From Sphingobacterium sp. UBA2700 (lineage in GTDB: Bacteria; Bacteroidota; Bacteroidia; Sphingobacteriales; Sphingobacteriaceae), in assembly GCA_002354335.1 (NCBI GenBank), contig DELI01000001.1:45069-50703 (forward strand): 5,635 nt of DNA, read 5' to 3'. Positions 1 through 5,635 of this stretch are shown piece after piece. Position 1 is the first letter of the stretch, and each line of letters starts with the position of its first letter. A model generated the notes under the pieces. The model was not told the origin of the DNA, ran no database searches, and worked only from the letters and a program-made list of their open reading frames with translations. Position numbers and translations under genes: made by a program.

Positions 1-20
1 GCTTCGGGGCTGTTTTGTTT
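1..20. terminator. Partial terminator hairpin cut by the left window edge
   Basis: Bases 1-10 (GCTTCGGGGC) are a GC-rich arm followed directly by a T-rich tail (TGTTTTGTTT). On the minus strand this reads as an A-rich stretch followed by GCCCCGAAGC, 22 bases after the secDF stop. That is the expected shape of a bidirectional intrinsic terminator whose other arm lies just outside the window. The missing arm cannot be seen, so this is inference. If right, it ends secDF and probably also a convergent gene to the left. Confidence 0.45.
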
Positions 21-31
21 ATATTAACTGG

Positions 32-3000
32 TTATGCAATAACCTTTGCTTGTTTCTTTTCTTCTGGTTTTGCTGAATCAGCAAGGTGTTTTCCAGCGCT
101 CAAGTCGTAGATCGCAGGAGCTGCTAAGAAGATTGAAGAGTAGGTTGCTACGACGATACCAATTAAGATAGCGAATGAGAAACCACGGATAACTTCACCA
201 CCAAATACGAACAATACTGCTAATACGAAGATTACTGTTAAAGAGGTAATCACTGTACGGCTTAATGTAGAGTTGATCGCTTTATTGATTGTTGTATCCA
301 TTTTCTCATGGTGAGCATTTGGTTTGCCTAAGTACTCACGTAGACGGTCGAATACAACCACCGTATCGTTCACCGAGTAACCCAATACCGTTAGAATCGC
401 AGCTACGAAGTGCTGGTCGATATCCAATGAGAAAGGCACTAGACCATCCAGGATAGAGAATAAACCTAACAAGATGATCGCATCGTGTACTGTTGCAATC
501 GCTGCACCAGCAGAATATTGCCATTTACGGAAACGGATTAAGATATAAGCTGCAATCACGATGATTGATAATATCGCTGCATAGATTGCACGATCGCGGA
601 TATCAGAAGCGATTGTAGGACCTACTTTTTGTTGAGAAAGAATCTCATATTTTCCTTGAACTTTGCTTAATCCTTCGTTTAGTTTTCCTAATACTTCTTG
701 ATCAGCCTCGTCGCTAGTTTCCTGAATATGGTAAGAAGTAGTCACACGTAATTGGTTCTCACTACCAAAAGTCTTCACCTCTGTTGTTGTACCAAATACG
801 TTATCTAAGTTCTCACGAACATGCTCTGCTGCGACCGGTTGGTCAAATTTAACGGTATAAGTACGGCCACCTTGGAAGTCAACCCCGTAAGAGAATCCTT
901 TGGTTAAGATAGCTGCAAAACTTATTACCACAGCGATTAAAGAGATCGCATAGAATAATTTTCTTTTCTCGATGAACTTGTAGTTTGCATTCTTCATCGT
1001 ATGGTTAGACCATGGGAATGAAACTGTAATCTTCATTTCTTTGCTCAACATGTATTCGAAAATCAAACGAGTGATGAAGATTGCTGTGAACAAGGAAGTG
1101 ATAATACCGATCATCAACGTCGTTGCGAAACCTTGGATAGGTCCTGATCCTGTAAAGAATAAGATCACACCCACTAAGAACGTCGTAATCTGCGAGTCTA
1201 AGATAGAAGGTAAAGCATGTTTGTAACCATCGGATACCACTTGGCGCATTGATTTACCCAAGCTTAATTCCTCACGCATACGTTCGTAGATCAGTACGTT
1301 GGCATCCACCGCTGTACCCATCGTCAATACGATACCCGCAATACCAGGTAAGGTCAATACCGCATTTAAGGATGCTAATACACCCATTAAGAAAAATACG
1401 TTGAACAATACCGCGATGTTCGCAGCAATACCAGCACGGTTGTAGTATGCGATCATAAAGATCATTACCACGATGATACCGATAACTGAAGAGTTAACAC
1501 CTGAATCGATAGCAACTTGACCTAATGAAGGACCTACAACAGCCTCTTCTACGATCTTCGCTGTAGTCGGTAGACGACCTGCTTTCAATACGTTAGATAA
1601 GTCTTTTGTATCTTCAAAAGTAAAGTTTCCTGAGATTGTTGAGCTACCGCCTGGAATCTCGTCGTTAACTGTTGGTGCAGAATAAACAACATTGTCCAAT
1701 ACAATAGCAATCGCATCTTTGTTTTGTGCTGCCTGTGCAGTTACACGTCTCCATTGACGAGCACCGTCAGCATTCATATCCATTGATACGATCGGTTTGT
1801 TCGTTTGAGGATCAGAACCCGGACGTGCATCTGTGATTACATCACCCGTCATTACCGCTTTGTGATCAGCACCAGTCGTTTTGATCGCGTGTAATGCAAG
1901 GATGTTTGGCGTATTTGTCTCTGGCTTAACAGCCCATAATAATTTTAAATCTGCTGGAATGATCGATTTGATCTCCGGACGAGCTAAGTATTGGTTTACT
2001 TTCGCAGTATCTTTCAAGTTTGCATAACCCACAGTAGAACCTGGGATCAATTGCGTTTGACCGTTAGGTGCTTGGTAGAAAGATGGAGATAAAATTGCGA
2101 ATAACGGGTTGTTCGCTAATGCTGTTGCGTTAGCAACTGCATTGGTTGTATCCTTCGCTGAATCCGCTTTGTTAGCATTTAAGTTTGCTAATAAGTTTTC
2201 TTCTTTAACCGTTGTGTCAGCAGCAGCTTTAACCGTAGTATCGGCAGCAACAGCTGGTTTTTCGCCTTTTAAAGAAGTCGCTAATGTACCATTGATGTTC
2301 TCCAATAAAGGATAGATCTGTACATTATTGTAAGTTTCGTAGAATTCTAATTTTGCAGAACCTTGTAATAGCTTGCGAACGCGTTCTTGATCGCTTACAC
2401 CTGGAAGTTCAATTAAGATACGGTTGGTACCTTGCTGAATTTGAATGTTAGGAGAAGCAACACCGAATTTGTCGATACGCGTACGAAGTACTTTGTATGA
2501 GTTTTGGATTGCATTGTCCGCTTCAGCATTTAGGAAGCTTTTCAATTCGCCTTCTGAGCTGCTTGCTTTGATTACTGATGAGTTGTCTTTTGTTGCGAAG
2601 AAGCTTGCGATTGGCGTTCCTGCACCAGTTGCTTTGTATTCGTTGATGAATAAGTCGATTAACGAAGTGTTCGTTGTTTTCGATTTAGCAACAGCATTTT
2701 CTAATGCTTTGTTGAAGTTAGCATCTTTCGGATTGTTGGCTAAGTTAGCGATCAGTTCGTTCAATGCGATTTCCATTGTAACGTTCATACCGCCTTTTAA
2801 GTCCAAACCAAGAGCGAGTTCATTCGCTTTTGCTTCCCGATAAGTGAATTTCGCAATTCCCAGGTTATACACCTCTTCACCAGCCATGGAATCAAGGTAG
2901 GCTTTCTCTTTAGCCATGTCTCCTTTAGCGTATTCCGCAGCGTCATTTTCTACTTTCCGTGTTACAAAAGTAAATGATAGGGAGTAGAGGCACGCTAAGG

Positions 3001-3043
3001 AAACCACTACAACCAAAAATTTAATCAGCCCTTTACTCTGCAT
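32..3043 (-). CDS. secDF: Fused protein translocase subunit SecDF
   Basis: This inner-membrane protein works with SecYEG/SecA and uses the proton gradient to complete export of preproteins. The 1003 residues hold a whole SecD followed by a whole SecF. In the SecD half, TM1 is at about 7-27, the LDLKGG motif is at 80-85, and a long periplasmic domain follows with DARPGSD at 406-411. TM2-6 lie at about 517-665 and include GTAVDANVLIYER (576-588). In the SecF half, TM7 is at about 696-714, GVDFQGG is at 720-726, and TM8-12 are at about 818-976 with GYSVNDTVVVFDR (888-900) and LSRT (927-930). Asp580, Asp893 and Arg929 sit where the family's proton-relay Asp/Asp/Arg residues are expected. The length is normal for the fused Bacteroidota form. 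Residues about 256-312 are an Ala/Thr/Asp-rich insert. The ATG at 3041-3043 leads straight into TM1; no Shine-Dalgarno precedes it. It appears to be transcribed alone. Confidence 0.97.
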   Translation of the reverse strand: MQSKGLIKFLVVVVSLACLYSLSFTFVTRKVENDAAEYAKGDMAKEKAYLDSMAGEEVYNLGIAKFTYREAKANELALGLDLKGGMNVTMEIALNELIANLANNPKDANFNKALENAVAKSKTTNTSLIDLFINEYKATGAGTPIASFFATKDNSSVIKASSSEGELKSFLNAEADNAIQNSYKVLRTRIDKFGVASPNIQIQQGTNRILIELPGVSDQERVRKLLQGSAKLEFYETYNNVQIYPLLENINGTLATSLKGEKPAVAADTTVKAAADTTVKEENLLANLNANKADSAKDTTNAVANATALANNPLFAILSPSFYQAPNGQTQLIPGSTVGYANLKDTAKVNQYLARPEIKSIIPADLKLLWAVKPETNTPNILALHAIKTTGADHKAVMTGDVITDARPGSDPQTNKPIVSMDMNADGARQWRRVTAQAAQNKDAIAIVLDNVVYSAPTVNDEIPGGSSTISGNFTFEDTKDLSNVLKAGRLPTTAKIVEEAVVGPSLGQVAIDSGVNSSVIGIIVVMIFMIAYYNRAGIAANIAVLFNVFFLMGVLASLNAVLTLPGIAGIVLTMGTAVDANVLIYERMREELSLGKSMRQVVSDGYKHALPSILDSQITTFLVGVILFFTGSGPIQGFATTLMIGIITSLFTAIFITRLIFEYMLSKEMKITVSFPWSNHTMKNANYKFIEKRKLFYAISLIAVVISFAAILTKGFSYGVDFQGGRTYTVKFDQPVAAEHVRENLDNVFGTTTEVKTFGSENQLRVTTSYHIQETSDEADQEVLGKLNEGLSKVQGKYEILSQQKVGPTIASDIRDRAIYAAILSIIVIAAYILIRFRKWQYSAGAAIATVHDAIILLGLFSILDGLVPFSLDIDQHFVAAILTVLGYSVNDTVVVFDRLREYLGKPNAHHEKMDTTINKAINSTLSRTVITSLTVIFVLAVLFVFGGEVIRGFSFAILIGIVVATYSSIFLAAPAIYDLSAGKHLADSAKPEEKKQAKVIA
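2203..2250 (-). repeat. 24-base tandem repeat within secDF
   Basis: Two adjacent 24-base units (2203-2226 and 2227-2250) match at about 20 of 24 positions. In the protein they give AADTTVKA followed by AADTTVKE (residues 266-281), in the low-complexity insert of the SecD periplasmic domain. The unit is a multiple of three, so a copy could be gained or lost without breaking the frame. The differing bases suggest an old duplication rather than a fresh one. Confidence 0.75.
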
Positions 3044-3110
3044 TGTCTATTCGTAATAAGTTATGATTTAGTTCTGTTTTTTAAGCTTAATAATATTTTA
3101 CCAAGATTCG

Positions 3111-3144
3111 CAAAGGTATAAAAAAAATAGAGAAACGAAACAAA
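3111..3144 (-). promoter_or_regulatory. Predicted secDF promoter (Bacteroidota -33/-7 type)
   Basis: On the minus strand, TACCTTTG (3111-3118) is an exact match to the Bacteroidota -7 consensus TAnnTTTG. TTTG (3141-3144) lies 22 bases upstream as a -33 element, within the 17-23 spacing reported for this phylum. Transcription would start near 3105, giving a leader of about 60 bases. The leader is AT-rich with no Shine-Dalgarno. The promoter lies downstream of the terminator of the neighbouring outer-membrane gene, so secDF need not depend on read-through. Confidence 0.6.
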
Positions 3145-3159
3145 TTAGCAAACTTAATG

Positions 3160-3310
3160 TCGAAAATTTTGTTATGCAAAAGGCTTAGTACGAGGGGGTA
3201 TTTAGCAGGGCAGACAAACCTGTCTTTTGGGTCATTGAAATGTTACTAATGGGCCTGCTTTTTTCTTCTTTTTGTGGTCAACCTATTTCCTGGTTCAAGA
3301 CGAACTTTCC
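3160..3310. other. Non-coding stretch with nested inverted repeats and a T-run, function unknown
   Basis: This is the part of the 336-base gap between secDF and the small outer-membrane gene not explained by the secDF promoter or the terminator. It is less AT-rich than its flanks. AGCAGG (3204-3209) can pair with CCTGCT (3254-3259), enclosing a small AGACA/TGTCT hairpin (3212-3216 with 3221-3225). A run of nearly all T follows (3258-3273). On the plus strand this resembles a terminator with a large loop, yet no plus-strand gene lies upstream. No tRNA, known riboswitch or long ORF is apparent. A small RNA, an old gene remnant and chance are all possible. Confidence 0.4.
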
Positions 3311-3311
3311 T

Positions 3312-3357
3312 CCCTTTTCTAAATAGAAAAGGGCGATTTCATCGAAATCGCCCTTTT
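3312..3357 (-). terminator. Intrinsic terminator of the small outer-membrane protein gene
   Basis: AAAAGGGCGATTTC (3327-3340) and GAAATCGCCCTTTT (3344-3357) form a perfect 14-base-pair stem with a 3-base loop, beginning 22 bases past the stop of the minus-strand gene at 3380. On the minus strand a T-rich stretch follows (TTTTCTATTT). On the plus strand TTTTATTATCTTC follows, so it could work both ways. A second inverted repeat, CCCTTTTCT (3312-3320) with AGAAAAGGG (3325-3333), shares the left arm and cannot form at the same time as the main stem. Confidence 0.88.
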
Positions 3358-3379
3358 ATTATCTTCTTTACTTCAGAGA

Positions 3380-3847
3380 TTATCTTAAAGTAAATTTAAA
3401 TCCTAAGCTGAAACGACCAGCTTCGAAGTGAGAATTGTCAGAAAGGTTCCACCAAGGTTTCCAGTCGAAGTGTAAAGCTAGGGGAGCAGCAGGAATTTTG
3501 TATTCTAAACCAGCAGCAGGACGGATAGCGAATGCAGAGTCATCGTTCGCGAAAGCGATTTGAGGACCTACACCTACGTACCAACCTAATCCATTAGTAC
3601 CACCGAATGGTCTGTTGTAAGAATAGTCAACACCAATTACTGTGAAGTGATCTCCGAATAATACTTGTGCTTGACCAGCATTTGCACCACCGAATGAATG
3701 TTTAATTTGTGGACCGAATAAAGATGGGCCATCACCTAAGTCAATACCTAAACCGATTGCGGTTTTATAAGGAGTCTGAGCTTGTGCTTCATTTGCACCA
3801 AAAGCTAACGCTGCTGCAGCTGCTAAGGATAGTAAGGTCTTTTTCAT
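3380..3847 (-). CDS. Small outer-membrane beta-barrel protein, function unknown
   Basis: The product has 155 residues. It begins with a signal peptide: MKK, a hydrophobic Leu/Ala core at about 4-17, then AQA before a likely cleavage near residue 23. The mature part of about 132 residues alternates polar and hydrophobic residues, rich in Gly and aromatics. I can draw eight strands: about 27-38, 42-53, 58-66, 67-78, 87-100, 106-118, 123-136 and 141-154. It ends FKFTLR, a strand-like C-terminus typical of barrel proteins. The size fits an 8-stranded barrel of the OmpX/OmpA-barrel class, but I see no motif for a specific family. Transport, adhesion or a structural role cannot be decided. It has its own promoter and terminator, so it is probably a single-gene unit, divergent from guaB. 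The ATG at 3845-3847 is supported by the signal peptide that starts directly there. Confidence 0.85.
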   Translation of the reverse strand: MKKTLLSLAAAAALAFGANEAQAQTPYKTAIGLGIDLGDGPSLFGPQIKHSFGGANAGQAQVLFGDHFTVIGVDYSYNRPFGGTNGLGWYVGVGPQIAFANDDSAFAIRPAAGLEYKIPAAPLALHFDWKPWWNLSDNSHFEAGRFSLGFKFTLR

Positions 3848-3900
3848 AAATTAAATGTTAAATAAACTTTATTTTTTCATCATCAATGCAATTAGCTTGC

Positions 3901-3933
3901 CAAAGTTAAATTATGTTAAAGGTTTTTTTGAAA
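3901..3933 (-). promoter_or_regulatory. Predicted promoter of the small outer-membrane protein gene
   Basis: On the minus strand TAACTTTG (3901-3908) matches the Bacteroidota -7 consensus TAnnTTTG exactly. The best -33 candidate is TTTC (3930-3933), 21 bases upstream and one base off TTTG. The start of transcription would be near 3895, leaving a leader of about 48 bases. The leader contains an AT-only palindrome (AAATAAA, C, TTTATTT at 3860-3874) close to the start codon and no Shine-Dalgarno; whether the weak palindrome affects translation is unknown. Confidence 0.5.
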
Positions 3934-3989
3934 TTTATTACCGCAAAGCACAACTATTTCGATTGTCGATTTTATGTAATTAGTGAAAC

Positions 3990-4024
3990 TTTGTTTTAAA
4001 ATTCCATAACTTTTCGTAATTTTG
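3990..4024 (+). promoter_or_regulatory. Predicted guaB promoter (Bacteroidota -33/-7 type)
   Basis: TTTG (3990-3993) and TAATTTTG (4017-4024) match the -33 and -7 consensus elements with a 23-base spacer, at the upper end of the usual range. Transcription would start near 4030, leaving a leader of only about 28 bases. That is too short for a riboswitch or attenuator. The leader has no purine-rich Shine-Dalgarno sequence, as is normal for this phylum. Confidence 0.6.
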
Positions 4025-4036
4025 CCCTGCAAATAG

Positions 4037-5533
<1,497 letters not shown>

Positions 5534-5535
5534 GG

Positions 5536-5570
5536 TAGTATTTAGTAGTTAGTACTTAGTATTTAGACCT
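5536..5570. repeat. Heptanucleotide tandem repeat after guaB
   Basis: Starting two bases after the guaB stop codon are five exactly adjacent 7-base units: TAGTATT, TAGTAGT, TAGTACT, TAGTATT and TAGACCT. Four of them fit TAGTANT and the last is degenerate. The repeat lies outside the coding sequence and before the terminator hairpin, so it would sit in the guaB 3' untranslated region. It also puts stop codons in several frames. No function is evident. Confidence 0.75.
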
Positions 5571-5583
5571 ATGGGGTAAATAA

Positions 5584-5615
5584 AAATCCCCTTGTTTGAA
5601 AGAGCAAGGGGATTT
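5584..5615. terminator. Intrinsic terminator of guaB, probably bidirectional
   Basis: AAATCCCCTTG (5584-5594) pairs perfectly with CAAGGGGATTT (5605-5615). The stem can extend through two G-U pairs and one A-U pair to a GAAA tetraloop (5598-5601). It begins 50 bases after the guaB stop. On the plus strand the tail (TTTCTAGTATTTCC) is only moderately T-rich. On the minus strand the tail is a better T-run (GGGGATTTTTATTTA), so it may also serve a convergent gene beyond the right edge. Confidence 0.87.
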
Positions 5616-5635
5616 CTAGTATTTCCTCTATAAAT

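Noticed and set aside
2109..2315. 68-codon plus-strand frame with an Ala/Val-rich hydrophobic product
   Set aside because: It is the antisense of the low-complexity Ala/Thr-rich SecD insert, which yields such sequences automatically.
2445..2843. 132-codon open frame on the plus strand
   Set aside because: It lies wholly inside secDF on the opposite strand, has no promoter or known domain, and is explained by the codon bias of the real gene.
3044..3379. tRNA, CRISPR array or insertion sequence in the largest intergenic gap
   Set aside because: There is no cloverleaf, no spaced direct repeats, no transposase fragment and no target-site duplication; only promoter, terminator and weak inverted repeats are visible.

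Overview
The window looks like an ordinary chromosomal housekeeping segment from a Bacteroidota bacterium, most likely Sphingobacteriaceae (Sphingobacterium/Pedobacter type). Three things support this. SecD and SecF are fused into one long protein, as is usual in that phylum. None of the three genes has a clear Shine-Dalgarno sequence. Each gene is preceded by an exact match to the Bacteroidota -7 promoter element TAnnTTTG. The family-level placement is inference from general sequence character, not from a search.

Layout from left to right: (1) bases 1-31 hold what looks like one arm and the T-rich tail of a terminator cut by the window edge. (2) secDF fills 32-3043 on the minus strand and encodes a 1003-residue membrane protein that helps preprotein translocation. 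(3) A 336-base gap (3044-3379) holds the secDF promoter, an unexplained stretch with inverted repeats ending in a long T-run (about 3204-3274), and a strong terminator for the next gene. (4) A small minus-strand gene (3380-3847) encodes a signal-peptide-bearing, probable 8-stranded outer-membrane beta-barrel of unknown function. (5) A 210-base divergent promoter region follows. (6) guaB (IMP dehydrogenase) occupies 4058-5533 on the plus strand. (7) Downstream come a short heptanucleotide tandem repeat and a bidirectional-looking terminator.

Each gene appears to be its own transcription unit, with its own promoter. guaB commits IMP to guanine nucleotide synthesis. SecDF uses the proton-motive force to pull exported proteins through SecYEG, and the small outer-membrane protein would be a typical Sec client, but nothing in the sequence ties the three into one pathway.

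I found no mobile element, CRISPR array, tRNA, rRNA or new multi-gene system. The parts worth a second look are the non-coding stretch at 3160-3310, the 7-base repeat after guaB, and the repeat-bearing low-complexity insert in the SecD periplasmic domain.
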